From NCBI GenBank assembly GCA_902559355.1, contig CACEHM010000005.1:1-64000 (forward strand): DNA of 64,000 bases. The letters are read 5' to 3'. The translations under genes were made by a program, and so were the position numbers. Numbering within the stretch: position 1 is the first letter of the stretch; each line of letters begins with the position of its first letter. The notes beneath the pieces were generated by a model, which worked only from the letters and a program-made list of their open reading frames with translations, made no database searches and was not told the DNA's origin. The DNA is from an uncultured Gammaproteobacteria bacterium (GTDB lineage Bacteria > Pseudomonadota > Gammaproteobacteria > GCA-002705445 > GCA-002716945). Shown here in pieces: positions 11,899 through 22,727 of this stretch.

Positions 11899-12715
11899 GT
11901 CTAGTAATCATATTCTTAAACAAAATAGCAAGACATTCCATATTGCATCTTTATTTCTTCCAAAAAATATTAAAAAGAAAGTCTTATCTGTATATGCATT
12001 CTGCAGACTGTATGATGATAATGTAGATCACAAGCGTTCTGTCAATACATCAGAATTAGAAGAAAAGATCCTGAGCTTTGGGATTGATGAGAAGGTTATA
12101 GCCCAACTTAAAGAAGGCATTGATTCAGACATGTATTCAAATAGCATTTCCTCTATGGAGGACCTATTAAATTACTGCTATAAAGTAGCAGGGTGTGTGG
12201 GCATTATGATGTGTGATGTGCTTAACATAACTGACAGACGAGCTAAGTATCATGCTATAGATTTAGGCATTGCAATGCAGATTACAAATATATGTAGAGA
12301 TATTAAAGAAGATTTTTCTATGAGCAGAATCTATCTTCCCAAAGACAGAATTACTAAAAGTGAAATGATAAGTAGAAAGAACAATAAACTTTTTAAAACT
12401 ACTTGTGAACTAATTGCACTATCAAATAGATATTATGAAAGTGCACTAGAGGGAATAAAATATATACCATTAAACACAAGGTTTTCTATTTTATTCGCAC
12501 TGATGATGTATCAACAAATTGGTTTCAAAATTAAAAATAATGAAGAAAGTTTCATAATTAAAAAACCAAATACTACTAAGATAGATAAATTTTTAGTATT
12601 CATAAAAACTGTATTTATCTTTATATATAGATACCTATTATGTTCACCTAAAGCCCATAATCAGTCTCTACATTCATCATTACAAGGTTTACCAAACACT
12701 CATGAAAGATTATGA
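11891..12715 (+). CDS. crtB: Phytoene synthase
   Basis: AFCRLYDDNVDHK and QITNICRDIKEDFSMSRIYLP motifs. Confidence 0.96.
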   Translation: MAESSNHILKQNSKTFHIASLFLPKNIKKKVLSVYAFCRLYDDNVDHKRSVNTSELEEKILSFGIDEKVIAQLKEGIDSDMYSNSISSMEDLLNYCYKVAGCVGIMMCDVLNITDRRAKYHAIDLGIAMQITNICRDIKEDFSMSRIYLPKDRITKSEMISRKNNKLFKTTCELIALSNRYYESALEGIKYIPLNTRFSILFALMMYQQIGFKIKNNEESFIIKKPNTTKIDKFLVFIKTVFIFIYRYLLCSPKAHNQSLHSSLQGLPNTHERL

Positions 12716-13823
12716 CATAGTAATAGTGGGCGCAGGTTGCTCAGGACTTAGTCTTGCTTATAGACTAATTAATAGTTCTTATAGTGTATGTCTGATTGAA
12801 AATAAGCCTGTTACAAATAGAATAAGAAAAACATGGTCATATTGGGATGCTTATGAGCACCCATTTAAACATTTAAACAAATACACTAATAAAAAATTAT
12901 CTATTCATAATAACAAATCAACTTCTATACTGGATTGTTCTGAACAGAACTACTGTAGTATTGATTCTTATGACTTCGATAAATATGTTCTCAATAATAT
13001 TGATGAATGCGCTAATGTGGAAATAATGTTTGATACAGAAATAAAAGAAATTATTACAACACATGAGCGTTATGATATTAATCTCAATAAAGGATCAATA
13101 AATGCTAAATATATTTTTGACAGTAGACCAAATAGTCAGGCAATCGAAATGAAGCAAATATTTAAAGGATTATTTATAAGATTCGATAAAGAAATAAAAA
13201 AATTTAATACTCAACTCATGGATTTTACTGAGAAAAACGAATTTCACTTTTTTTATTGCTTACCTATGGGGGATGATACGTACTTGTTTGAATCAACTTA
13301 TTACACAGCACTCAGAAAAGATAAAAATGAGATGACAGACGAAGTTCATGAGTATATTAAAAAAAGATATGGAGATGAATACTCAATTATGAGAGAAGAA
13401 TATGGTGAAATTCCATTAACTACAAATATTAAAATAAATAAAAAAAATTCAAATTATTTAAATATCGGAATCCCCTCCGGCTCTACGAGAGCATCAACAG
13501 GGTATACATTTCTAAATATCCAAAAACAAGCAGATGAGTATATAAAAAAATTAGATGGAAATAATTATATTGAATTTCCGAGTACATTTAAAAGCAGAGT
13601 TTTAAGAAAAATGGACAATGTGCTTTTGCAAATAATTAAAGATCACCCTAATGCCAGTAAAAATATTCTCTATAGAATGTTCGAATCTAATGACAGCAAA
13701 AGAGTCATTAGATTTTTATCGGATAATCCAACTCTACTCGACATACTTATAATCGTTTGGAATATGCCTAAATTAATATTTATAAAATATGCTATTAAAT
13801 CATTTACAACAAGAAGTATATAA
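12702..13823 (+). CDS. crtY: Lycopene beta-cyclase
   Basis: DYDIVIVGAGCSGLSLAYRL; GSTRASTGYTF; within crt cluster. Confidence 0.95.
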   Translation: MKDYDIVIVGAGCSGLSLAYRLINSSYSVCLIENKPVTNRIRKTWSYWDAYEHPFKHLNKYTNKKLSIHNNKSTSILDCSEQNYCSIDSYDFDKYVLNNIDECANVEIMFDTEIKEIITTHERYDINLNKGSINAKYIFDSRPNSQAIEMKQIFKGLFIRFDKEIKKFNTQLMDFTEKNEFHFFYCLPMGDDTYLFESTYYTALRKDKNEMTDEVHEYIKKRYGDEYSIMREEYGEIPLTTNIKINKKNSNYLNIGIPSGSTRASTGYTFLNIQKQADEYIKKLDGNNYIEFPSTFKSRVLRKMDNVLLQIIKDHPNASKNILYRMFESNDSKRVIRFLSDNPTLLDILIIVWNMPKLIFIKYAIKSFTTRSI

Positions 13824-14691
13824 AAAATATCAACTGATATTATTAATGAACCTAAGCATAATTAGTTTGTTGCTTATGATTATTGAACCAACAATTCTTA
13901 ATACAAATACACAACTAATACTTCTGCTCACAACTGTTACCATAATAGGCATACCTCATGGTTATTTTGATTTCTTAATTGCAAAAAAACTGTTTAATCA
14001 CTATAACAATTGGCTTGCTAAATTTATCTCTACATATACATCATTATCGTTAGTTTACCTTCTAGCTTGGCTTATATCTCCTGTTGCTGCGCTGACTATA
14101 TTCTTGATTATGTCTGTTTATCATTTTGGTATAGAAGAGACAGAGGATATAAAAAACAATAATATTTTATTGATATTGTATCTAGGAAGCGTTCCTATTA
14201 TTGTTCCAATCTTATTTCATACTAACGAGGTGTATTATTTTTTTGATATATTACTAAATCAAACGATTACGTATCAAAATAACTTTGACTTAATAAAATA
14301 TGTATATTGTTTTGGACTTATCGGTCTATTATTTCTGAAGGTTAAAAAATTACTCCCACTATATGGGCTATTACTTATCAACTTCATATTTTTACCACCA
14401 TTAATCTCCTTCATACTTTATTTTTGTTTTCACCACTCTATTAGGCACTACTTACACGCAATGGGAGATAGTAATATTTTTTCAAGCCAGATTAATGTTA
14501 TGAAGTTTGCAACTATCTTTCTAGTGCTCACAGTTGTTTTTACTGCGGCAGTTGTAGGATACATGACAGAGTTTTCAAATTTGACGTTTGAAAAAATAAT
14601 CATTAAATATATTTTTATCACACTAGCTTGCCTAACTCTGCCTCACCTACTATTGAATATCATTTATGAAAATAAGTTTAGTTATAAGTAA
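13789..14691 (+). CDS. blh: Beta-carotene 15,15'-dioxygenase, Brp/Blh family (start may be 13846)
   Basis: Polytopic; GIPHGYFDFLIAKKL, SVYHFGIEE, FCFHHSIRHYLHA motifs. Confidence 0.95.
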   Translation: MLLNHLQQEVYKKYQLILLMNLSIISLLLMIIEPTILNTNTQLILLLTTVTIIGIPHGYFDFLIAKKLFNHYNNWLAKFISTYTSLSLVYLLAWLISPVAALTIFLIMSVYHFGIEETEDIKNNNILLILYLGSVPIIVPILFHTNEVYYFFDILLNQTITYQNNFDLIKYVYCFGLIGLLFLKVKKLLPLYGLLLINFIFLPPLISFILYFCFHHSIRHYLHAMGDSNIFSSQINVMKFATIFLVLTVVFTAAVVGYMTEFSNLTFEKIIIKYIFITLACLTLPHLLLNIIYENKFSYK

Positions 14692-14773
14692 TACTAAATT
14701 AGATTATTCTAATATTATTATTATTGTTGATTTTATATATTAAAAGAAGATACTCAGATTAGAGGGGTTTAAA

Positions 14774-14839
14774 ATGGTTATATCGATAATAGCGTTTGTG
14801 CTTTTAATGTGGCTATTTTGTTGTGGCTTTAAAAGTTAA
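14774..14839 (+). CDS. Candidate 21-aa hydrophobic small ORF upstream of acs
   Basis: AGAGGGG then [24 protein letters not shown]; below ORF-track cutoff. Confidence 0.35.
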   Translation: MVISIIAFVLLMWLFCCGFKS

Positions 14840-14874
14840 AAATAAATAATTCTATAAGGAAAGTAGTCTTTAAT

Positions 14875-16815
14875 ATGAGCGTATCTGATATTTATAAATC
14901 CAAAGATTGGGTTAAAGATAAAGCACTAATAAATAAAGAAGATTATAAAAAACTTTATAATCAATCTATTACAGATCCATTATCCTTTTGGGATGAGCAA
15001 GGCAAGCGACTCGACTGGTATACGCCTTATACAAAAATTAGAGACTATTCGTATGATATAAATAACCTCTACATTAAATGGTATGAAGATGGAGTATTAA
15101 ATGTATCTTATAACTGTATTGATCGACATATTGAAAAATCTGGTGATAAAGTTGCAATACTATGGGAAGGGGATGATCCAGCACAAACTAAAAAAATTAC
15201 TTATAAAGAACTTTTAATAGAAGTATGTAGATTTTCAAATGGATTAAAGTCACTAGGCATAAACAAAGGCGATAGAGTTACTATTTATATGCCAATGATT
15301 CCTGAAGCTGCAGTTGCTATGCTTGCTTGTACTAGGATAGGTGCGATTCATTCCGTTGTTTTTGGAGGATTTTCTCCTGAAGCATTGGCGGGTAGGTTAG
15401 AAGATTGCAATTCTAAATTTATAATTACCTCTGATGAAGGTGTTCGAGGAGGCAAAATCATTCCATTAAAAAGCAATGTCGATATGGCTATCTCGAAAGT
15501 TAAAGATTTTGAAAAATGTATAGTTGTGAAAAGAACAGGAAATGATGTTCCATGGAATGATAAATATGATTATTGGTACCATGATTTAATAGATAACTCT
15601 TCTGATACATTTGAACCAGAAAAAATGTCGGCAGAAGATCCAATGTTTATTTTATATACATCTGGATCAACCGGGAAACCCAAAGGTGTTCTTCATACTA
15701 CTGGAGGATATTTAGTTTATGCATCATTAACTCACCAATATGTTTTTGACTATCATGACGATGATATATATTGGTGTACTGCTGATGTAGGTTGGGTGAC
15801 TGGACACTCTTACATTATCTATGGCCCTTTGTGTAATGGGGCGACCACAGTTATGTTCGAGGGAATTCCTAATTATCCGACAGCTAGTAGATTCTGGGAA
15901 ATTGTAGATAAACATAGAATTAATATTTTATATACTGCACCTACGGCTATTCGTGCACTAATGTCTGAGGGTAATAAGTTCCTAGAAAATACATCTAGAA
16001 AATCTCTTCGAATTTTAGGAAGCGTCGGAGAACCAATAAATCCAGAGGCATGGCGATGGTACTACGAAGCCGCAGGGAATTCTCAATGCTCCATCGTTGA
16101 TACTTGGTGGCAAACTGAAACCGGAGGGATATTGATCACTCCACTAGTTGGAGCAATTGACATGAAACCTGGATCTGCCACTCTCCCTTTCTTTGGAATA
16201 AAGCCATCAATTGTTGACAAGGATAATCAAGAAATAGAGGGTCCAGGAGAGGGAAGTCTTTGTATTGATGCCTCATGGCCCGGTCAAATGAGAACCGTAT
16301 ATGGTGATCATGACAGATTCATTGATACCTACTTTAAACAGTATTTAGGAAGATACTTTTCTGGTGATGGTTGTAGGAGAGACGAAGATGGTTATTACTG
16401 GATTACTGGTAGGATGGATGATGTAATAAATGTCTCAGGTCATCGTCTGGGAACTGCCGAAGTAGAATCCGCACTTGTTCTCCATCAGGATGTTTCTGAA
16501 GCAGCTGTAGTTGGATATCCTCATGATATAAAAGGACAGGGATTATATGCATTCGTGACTTTGAATAAAGGAACTGAACAGAACGAGCAATTAGAAAATG
16601 ATTTATTAGCATGGGTCAAAAAAGAAATTGGCTCAATTGCAAAACCTGATTTTATACAATTTACGAATGGATTACCTAAGACTAGGTCTGGTAAAATTAT
16701 GAGGAGAATATTAAGGAAAATATCTACAAACGATTATACTAACTTAGGCGATACATCAACGCTAGCCGATCCTGGCGTAGTCGATGAGCTAATACTTAAC
16801 AGGAAGAACATATAA
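14875..16815 (+). CDS. acs: Acetyl-CoA synthetase
   Basis: [51 protein letters not shown]. Confidence 0.96.
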   Translation: MSVSDIYKSKDWVKDKALINKEDYKKLYNQSITDPLSFWDEQGKRLDWYTPYTKIRDYSYDINNLYIKWYEDGVLNVSYNCIDRHIEKSGDKVAILWEGDDPAQTKKITYKELLIEVCRFSNGLKSLGINKGDRVTIYMPMIPEAAVAMLACTRIGAIHSVVFGGFSPEALAGRLEDCNSKFIITSDEGVRGGKIIPLKSNVDMAISKVKDFEKCIVVKRTGNDVPWNDKYDYWYHDLIDNSSDTFEPEKMSAEDPMFILYTSGSTGKPKGVLHTTGGYLVYASLTHQYVFDYHDDDIYWCTADVGWVTGHSYIIYGPLCNGATTVMFEGIPNYPTASRFWEIVDKHRINILYTAPTAIRALMSEGNKFLENTSRKSLRILGSVGEPINPEAWRWYYEAAGNSQCSIVDTWWQTETGGILITPLVGAIDMKPGSATLPFFGIKPSIVDKDNQEIEGPGEGSLCIDASWPGQMRTVYGDHDRFIDTYFKQYLGRYFSGDGCRRDEDGYYWITGRMDDVINVSGHRLGTAEVESALVLHQDVSEAAVVGYPHDIKGQGLYAFVTLNKGTEQNEQLENDLLAWVKKEIGSIAKPDFIQFTNGLPKTRSGKIMRRILRKISTNDYTNLGDTSTLADPGVVDELILNRKNI

Positions 16816-17201
16816 TGGTTGATATAGTAAAAAAAAGAGTTATTGACTGGGATAATCAGTTACGTAAAGAAAAACATTTCAATGAAAAATTTGGAACAAA
16901 TTTAACTCCAAGTGAAGTAAAAGAATTGACAGGCTCTTTCAGGAGACTTACTGAAAAAAGTAAAAGTAAAATCGGTGATGGAACACTAGAGCAATCTGAA
17001 GAATTTTATTTGTCTCTTGATTTAATGAAACAGAATCAATATTCACATATTTGTAAGAATAGAAGCGCAGCATTTTATAAGATAGGGGACGAGCCTGATT
17101 CAGATAAGAATAATTCTGAGTATCAGCAAGTATTTAAAAAATGGGATCAAGAGCTCAAGGACTTCAAAGATAAAAATGATTGGATGAAATTTAATAAATA
17201 A
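16815..17201 (+). CDS. Hypothetical protein
   Basis: ORF between acs and yedK-like gene with minimal spacing. Confidence 0.7.
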   Translation: MVDIVKKRVIDWDNQLRKEKHFNEKFGTNLTPSEVKELTGSFRRLTEKSKSKIGDGTLEQSEEFYLSLDLMKQNQYSHICKNRSAAFYKIGDEPDSDKNNSEYQQVFKKWDQELKDFKDKNDWMKFNK

Positions 17202-17204
17202 TAT

Positions 17205-17783
17205 ATGTGTGGACGTTTCACTTTAACAAATAAAGATAAAGTCAAAAAAAGATTTGATATCGATTTAGAGCAAAGCTTTAATATTTGTCCAAGTACAGAA
17301 ATTTTAGTCCTTACCAATAAATTAGAGAATATAAAATGGGGTTATTCTCCTCATTGGGCAAAATCTCCGATGAATCTTATCAATGCACGATATGAGACTA
17401 TTCATGAAAAGCCATCATTTAAAGATGCTAAGCGATGTGTGTTTATTATGGATGGGTGGTATGAGTGGAAAAGATATTTTGATTGGAAAAGAAGGGAGAA
17501 CATCAAAGATCCCTATTACCACCACCTGAATAGCAACCTCATATATACTGCAGGGTTATATAATGAAAGTGGTTGTGTTTGTGTGACGAAAGAGTCTGTC
17601 AAGCCAATATCTGATATACATAACAGACAACCCCTTCTACTTGAAGAAGAACAAATAGAAAAGTGGTTGGTAGGTGATCATATACTTAAAGATTATGTTT
17701 CAGGCAACATACAGATACATAAGGTTTCAACATATGTTAATTCGCCAAGAAATAATGACTATAAATGCATTCAACCTATATAG
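17205..17783 (+). CDS. SOS response-associated peptidase (YedK/HMCES family)
   Basis: MCGRFTL with Cys2; INARYETIHEKPSFKDA; MDGWYEWK. Confidence 0.93.
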   Translation: MCGRFTLTNKDKVKKRFDIDLEQSFNICPSTEILVLTNKLENIKWGYSPHWAKSPMNLINARYETIHEKPSFKDAKRCVFIMDGWYEWKRYFDWKRRENIKDPYYHHLNSNLIYTAGLYNESGCVCVTKESVKPISDIHNRQPLLLEEEQIEKWLVGDHILKDYVSGNIQIHKVSTYVNSPRNNDYKCIQPI

Positions 17784-17913
17784 AAATATTATTTAAAAAC
17801 TTTGAAAAGAAGAATAATAATATAGATGCTATGACATCATAAAGAGGCTGAGCTTCTGGGTAGCCATAATTCCATAAAACTATGAGAAAGACCCAAATTA
17901 TGAATACCAACAT
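17776..17913 (-). CDS. Candidate 45-aa two-helix membrane small ORF
   Basis: MLVFIIWVFLIVLWNYGYPEAQPLYDVIASILLFFFSKFLNNISI*; ATG abuts the stop codon of the 17914-18297 ORF. Confidence 0.45.
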   Translation of the reverse strand: MLVFIIWVFLIVLWNYGYPEAQPLYDVIASILLFFFSKFLNNISI

Positions 17914-18297
17914 CTATTGAATTTTGTCTAGTAGGACTGATTTCTTGTTATTGAATTCTTCATCAGTAATTATTCCACGATCTTTGAGGTCTGCGAGTTT
18001 CTCAATTTGCGATAATGTCTCATCAATACCACTGTATCTTGGTTTATCATTGTTTGATGAACCCATAAAATCAACATCATCATTAATTAATCTATGAATA
18101 AAAGAATTTTCTTTGTCTTCCTGTGACTTCTTAGTATGGCCTATCTTATTATTAGCTCCTGGCCTTGCTGTATCTTGCGCGATACTATGCAGAGAAAAAA
18201 TCAAAAAAACGAAAGGTAATAAATATTTCATAGGGCCATTATAGTATTTATTTTTTACAAAATCATTCCATCGACAAATTTTTGCTAAAGAACTCAC
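17914..18297 (-). CDS. SHOCT-domain-like protein with signal peptide
   Basis: C-terminal LSQIEKLADLKDRGIITDEEFNNKKSVLLDKIQ. Confidence 0.7.
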   Translation of the reverse strand: MSSLAKICRWNDFVKNKYYNGPMKYLLPFVFLIFSLHSIAQDTARPGANNKIGHTKKSQEDKENSFIHRLINDDVDFMGSSNNDKPRYSGIDETLSQIEKLADLKDRGIITDEEFNNKKSVLLDKIQ

Positions 18298-19270
18298 TAA
18301 CTTCTTTTAAAGCTTTTTGAGTTGCCTTATGGTTATATTTAACCGTAACGCCTTTAAATGAACATTTATCAAGAAAATATTCACTTATCTTAGGAGTATT
18401 TATTACAACACCTTTCATATTTTCAATTTCACCAGCATTAGTTATGGTTAGCGTACAATCATCATTAATTATTTTTAAATTAGGAAGTTCATCAAAAGTC
18501 ATCCCAAAATACAAAAATGGATTATCAAAACCATGTCTAGCATTTTCCATTGATATAAACTTAATCTTATTATCATCTCTAAAAAACTTTGTATAAATAT
18601 TTCTACATGCAGCTTCTGGAGTGAGGTCATCATCTGCACCTGTAATCATCAATAAGGGTGTCTCTGTTACGCTATCACCAGGGAATGTAAAACCACAGTA
18701 TGGATATAATGCTATTGCTGCTTTAAACCTCTCCTTAGTTGGTAGTAAATCATTCACAAATTTGAAATGTGATAGAATTGGGCCAACACCACCTTGTGAC
18801 CATCCCAGGTATCCAACATTATTTATTTTTTCATCTGTTTTTAAAATATCGAGTGCTGCATATGCATCATTCATAAATGTTAGACCGGATACTTTTGAAA
18901 ATGTTTTATCATATTTAATTTTTCTGGCTGCGTAATGATCTAATTGAAATACAACCAACCCCATCTCTGTAAGAAGATCAACATATTTATCATGATACCT
19001 TCTCTTGCCGCCAGAACCATGAGTCATAATAATTGCATTGTAAGTATTTTTTTTAGTATCTGGGAAATAAAGCTGACCATTAATAACAAGCTTCTTTTTA
19101 CCGGAATAGTCCAAGTCATAACTGTCAACTGACTCAAAACATATCAGCATATCGGATATAGCATTAATTGTAGATTTGGGCTTTTGATTCTCACAAGGAT
19201 CTATTTTAGTCCTTGAGCAAGACGATATGATTACAGCTATCAGCAAAAACAAAAGGAAGCTTCTATACAT
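18263..19270 (-). CDS. Dienelactone hydrolase-like alpha/beta hydrolase, lipoprotein
   Basis: Lipobox ISSCS; GYLGWSQGG nucleophile elbow; ARHGFDN. Confidence 0.82.
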   Translation of the reverse strand: MYRSFLLFLLIAVIISSCSRTKIDPCENQKPKSTINAISDMLICFESVDSYDLDYSGKKKLVINGQLYFPDTKKNTYNAIIMTHGSGGKRRYHDKYVDLLTEMGLVVFQLDHYAARKIKYDKTFSKVSGLTFMNDAYAALDILKTDEKINNVGYLGWSQGGVGPILSHFKFVNDLLPTKERFKAAIALYPYCGFTFPGDSVTETPLLMITGADDDLTPEAACRNIYTKFFRDDNKIKFISMENARHGFDNPFLYFGMTFDELPNLKIINDDCTLTITNAGEIENMKGVVINTPKISEYFLDKCSFKGVTVKYNHKATQKALKEVSEFFSKNLSME

Positions 19271-19275
19271 AAGTA

Positions 19276-20484
19276 TTATTTAGCTTTTGAAATTTTGTTT
19301 TCAATATCCTCTATAACAGCAATAATCTGATTATCTTTATTATATGGAACTGGCAGTAAACTGTTAGGTTTATCAATTTCCTCAAACTCAATTTTGACAT
19401 CAGGCTCAATGCCATTGCCATGAATATGCCTATCATTAGGTGTGTAGTATCTTGCTGTTGTAAGTTTAAGTGCTGAGCCATCAATCATCTCTTGTATAGA
19501 CTGAACAGATGCTTTACCGAACGATTTTTCTCCATAGATTTTAGCTCTTTGATGATCTTGTAATGCACCTGCAACGATTTCTGATGCAGATGCTGAACCA
19601 CCGTTGATAAGGACATAAAGAGGTAGTCCTTCGAGTATGTCTTCACTATTTGCAAAATATTCTAGATCTGAATTGTTAGTTCTGCCCTTGGTATAGACAA
19701 TCTTACCTGACTCTAAAAATAAGTCTGATATACCAACAGCAGCACCTAAAACACCACCGGGATTATTTCTTAAATCAAGAATAAGCGCAGTCATCATTTT
19801 GCCTGCATCCTTTCTAAGTTTATATATGGCATCTCTAACATTCGTTGTAGAGTTTGATTGGAAACTTGATAATCTCAGGTAACCAATTTCACCGTTGAAA
19901 ATCTGAGTTTTTATTCCTTTAGATACAATTATTTGTCTAGTTAACTCAAAGTCTATAGGTTGCTTTGCCTCTTCACGTAAAACTTTAACTTTTACTTTTG
20001 TACCAGGCTCACCTCGCATTAGTTTTACTGCATCATTAAGCGATTTATCTTTTAACGAAACATCTTGAACTTCAATAACTAAATCACCGGCTTTTAGTCC
20101 AGCTTTTTGTGCTGGCGTATCATCAATGGGAGTTATAATTTTTACAAAACCATCTTCCATTGTAATCTCAATTCCTATACCACCGAATCTACCTGTGGTA
20201 CCAACTTTGAGCTCGGAGAAATCATCTTTTGATAAGTAGTCTGAGTATGGATCAAGCTTCGACACCATGCCTTCAATCGCATAGTTGAATAATGTATTAT
20301 CATCTATGTCATCTACATATTGATCTTTAATTTTTTTATAAACATCAACAAATTGCTGTATTTTTTCTGATGGAACTTCTGAATCATTGGCATACAACGG
20401 CAAGCTCGTTAGACCTAGCGTTACAGAAAATGCCACATATATAAGGGTTTTATTAAACATTTCGACCACGAGTAATAATAACAC
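19276..20484 (-). CDS. ctpA: C-terminal processing peptidase (S41) with PDZ
   Basis: RFGGIGIEITMEDG PDZ; LDLRNNPGG; NGGSASASEIVAGALQDHQRAKIYGEKSFGKASVQ. Confidence 0.93.
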   Translation of the reverse strand: MLLLLVVEMFNKTLIYVAFSVTLGLTSLPLYANDSEVPSEKIQQFVDVYKKIKDQYVDDIDDNTLFNYAIEGMVSKLDPYSDYLSKDDFSELKVGTTGRFGGIGIEITMEDGFVKIITPIDDTPAQKAGLKAGDLVIEVQDVSLKDKSLNDAVKLMRGEPGTKVKVKVLREEAKQPIDFELTRQIIVSKGIKTQIFNGEIGYLRLSSFQSNSTTNVRDAIYKLRKDAGKMMTALILDLRNNPGGVLGAAVGISDLFLESGKIVYTKGRTNNSDLEYFANSEDILEGLPLYVLINGGSASASEIVAGALQDHQRAKIYGEKSFGKASVQSIQEMIDGSALKLTTARYYTPNDRHIHGNGIEPDVKIEFEEIDKPNSLLPVPYNKDNQIIAVIEDIENKISKAK

Positions 20485-20537
20485 TTTATTGCTAGATTTA
20501 TTATTAGTTTCGGCTAATATAGGTATATAATAATACT

Positions 20538-20879
20538 ATGGAAAACGAACAAATACAGACCGAAGAGCAAATTGATTATTCTTCTGTAGACCAGCAAAAA
20601 GATGTAGAAACAGCATCTCGTTCACTCAAAGCAATGTCTCACCCCCTAAGGTTGATGATTCTTTGTAAACTTGGCGAGGGCGAATTTAGCGTACAAGATA
20701 TTGTTGATAATGTAGGTACATCACAAAGTAACATTTCACAACATCTAGCAATTCTTAGAGACAAAGGAATATTATCTGCAAGAAAAGACGCTAATAAAGT
20801 TTTTTATAAAGTCACTGATTTTAAAACTCTGAAACTAATAGATATGATGAGAGAAGTTTTCTGTTCTAAGCATAACTAA
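20538..20879 (+). CDS. ArsR family transcriptional regulator
   Basis: AMSHPLRLMILCKLGEGEFSVQDIVDNVGTSQSNISQHLAILRDKGILSARKD winged HTH. Confidence 0.9.
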   Translation: MENEQIQTEEQIDYSSVDQQKDVETASRSLKAMSHPLRLMILCKLGEGEFSVQDIVDNVGTSQSNISQHLAILRDKGILSARKDANKVFYKVTDFKTLKLIDMMREVFCSKHN

Positions 20880-20887
20880 CCCATACA

Positions 20888-21295
20888 ATGGGTAATTCAA
20901 TGGAATTTGTTTCAAATCACCCAGTCTTATCTGTAGCCTTATTTATTTTTATTTATTTAATTATTTCTTATGAAATTAAAAATCTCACAAAGAAATATAA
21001 ATCTATTAACTGCAATGACTTAGTTCAAAAAATCAATGAAGAAAATATCATTATTCTAGATACAAGGGAAAAATCTGATTTCAAAAAAGGTCATATCTCT
21101 AATGCTACTAACTATGAAATATCTTCGGATAAAAAATTAGAACATACAGAAGTGGTAGTCTATGATAAAGATGAAATGGCAAGCGCTAGCAGTGCAGAAA
21201 AAATATCAAAAAATAATGTTACAAAAGTTATATACCTAGAAGGAGGCATTCAATCTTGGATCGAAAATAATTTACCATTAGTGGAGAAGACATGA
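20888..21295 (+). CDS. Membrane-anchored rhodanese-like protein (YibN-like)
   Basis: N-terminal TM; IILDTREKSDFKKGHISNA; upstream of secB. Confidence 0.85.
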   Translation: MGNSMEFVSNHPVLSVALFIFIYLIISYEIKNLTKKYKSINCNDLVQKINEENIIILDTREKSDFKKGHISNATNYEISSDKKLEHTEVVVYDKDEMASASSAEKISKNNVTKVIYLEGGIQSWIENNLPLVEKT

Positions 21296-21729
21296 CAGAT
21301 AATAAAGTCCAATTTAATATACAAAGAATTTATTTAAAAGACTTATCGTTTGAATCACCGATGACCCCAGATGTATTCACAAGTATGTCATCAGCCCCAA
21401 AAGTAGGCTTTAACTTTGAATCAAATATCAATAATATTTCTGATGACACACATGAACTAACATTAACGTTTAATGTTAAAGCTGAAGTTGAAAGTGAAAC
21501 TCTGTACCTAGTTGAATTAAAACAATGTGGTGTATTTACAATATCAATTGATGATGAAGCTGTTAAAAAGAGATTTTTAAATGTTCACTGTGCTGAAATC
21601 GTATATCCTTATGCAAGAGAAAATATTTCTAATACAATACTAAAAGGCGGTTTTCCTCCACTATTTTTGTCACCTATCGATTTCCATACAATTTACCAAA
21701 ATGAATTAGAAAAAAGAAAAGATAATTAA
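21292..21729 (+). CDS. secB: Protein-export chaperone SecB
   Basis: FNIQRIYLKDLSFESPMTPDVF; GGFPPLFLSPIDFHTIYQ. Confidence 0.97.
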   Translation: MTDNKVQFNIQRIYLKDLSFESPMTPDVFTSMSSAPKVGFNFESNINNISDDTHELTLTFNVKAEVESETLYLVELKQCGVFTISIDDEAVKKRFLNVHCAEIVYPYARENISNTILKGGFPPLFLSPIDFHTIYQNELEKRKDN

Positions 21730-22727
21730 TGACATCTAACTTTAGAGTGCTAGGGGCTGGAGTTTGGGGACTAGCTTTTTCTGACTATCTATTAAAACTC
21801 GGACATAATGTAGAAATCTTTTGTAGAGATACTAATTTAAGTAATAAGAATATTTCAGGATTAAAATTATCTCATGTATCTGACAAGAACTTAGTGTCTT
21901 TGGATACTCTAAATGCTCAAAAATCTAATGGTGAAATTAATATTATTGCAGTCAACAGCAAAGGCTTTGGTGAACTTTTAAATGAACATAAAAGTTATTT
22001 CAGCACTCTCCATGAATTAGTGTCGCTGACAAAGGGTCTTGACCACATCAGTGGTAAATACTTCAGTGATTATGTATTTGATATGTTTAGTAATATAAAA
22101 AGGTATGGTCTTATATCGGGCCCTTCCTTTGCAAAAGACTTATGTCATGAAAAGAAAATTAGTGTGTCATTTGCATCTATAGATAATAAACTTTCATATT
22201 TAATGGTTGAAGCTACTAAAAGTTCACATTTTGAAATGATTCCTACTACGTATATTTACCATATTGAAATAGCTGGGATTATAAAAAATATTGCTGCTAT
22301 TTTATGCGGAATGGCTGATAAATATTCTAGTAAAGGAATATATTCAAATATGATTATTAAAAAAGCTTGTCAGGAAACTTGGCAAAGAGGAATTGAAATA
22401 TTTAATAAAAATAATAAAAATATTGATCATTTAAATAAAGATAGAAACTCTATTATTACATCACCTGGATGCATAGGGGATATGATTTTAACTTGTAAGC
22501 AGAATGTATCTCGGAATTATCAGTTTGGAAAATTAATAGCAGACCCAAGTATAAGTATTGAAGACGCTACGACCATGGTCGGTACAGTCGAAGGTTATGA
22601 CTGTTGTCTAACTTTAGTAGATAGAACTCAATCAGCTCAAGGTGAATTAACAAGTTTGCTCTATAAAATTATTAAAGCTGAAAACACGCAGCGCGAGTCC
22701 TTACTTAAAGATTTTCTACAAGCCTAA
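21729..22727 (+). CDS. gpsA: Glycerol-3-phosphate dehydrogenase [NAD(P)+]
   Basis: VLGAGVWGLAFS; GLISGPSFAKDL; follows secB. Confidence 0.94.
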   Translation: MTSNFRVLGAGVWGLAFSDYLLKLGHNVEIFCRDTNLSNKNISGLKLSHVSDKNLVSLDTLNAQKSNGEINIIAVNSKGFGELLNEHKSYFSTLHELVSLTKGLDHISGKYFSDYVFDMFSNIKRYGLISGPSFAKDLCHEKKISVSFASIDNKLSYLMVEATKSSHFEMIPTTYIYHIEIAGIIKNIAAILCGMADKYSSKGIYSNMIIKKACQETWQRGIEIFNKNNKNIDHLNKDRNSIITSPGCIGDMILTCKQNVSRNYQFGKLIADPSISIEDATTMVGTVEGYDCCLTLVDRTQSAQGELTSLLYKIIKAENTQRESLLKDFLQA

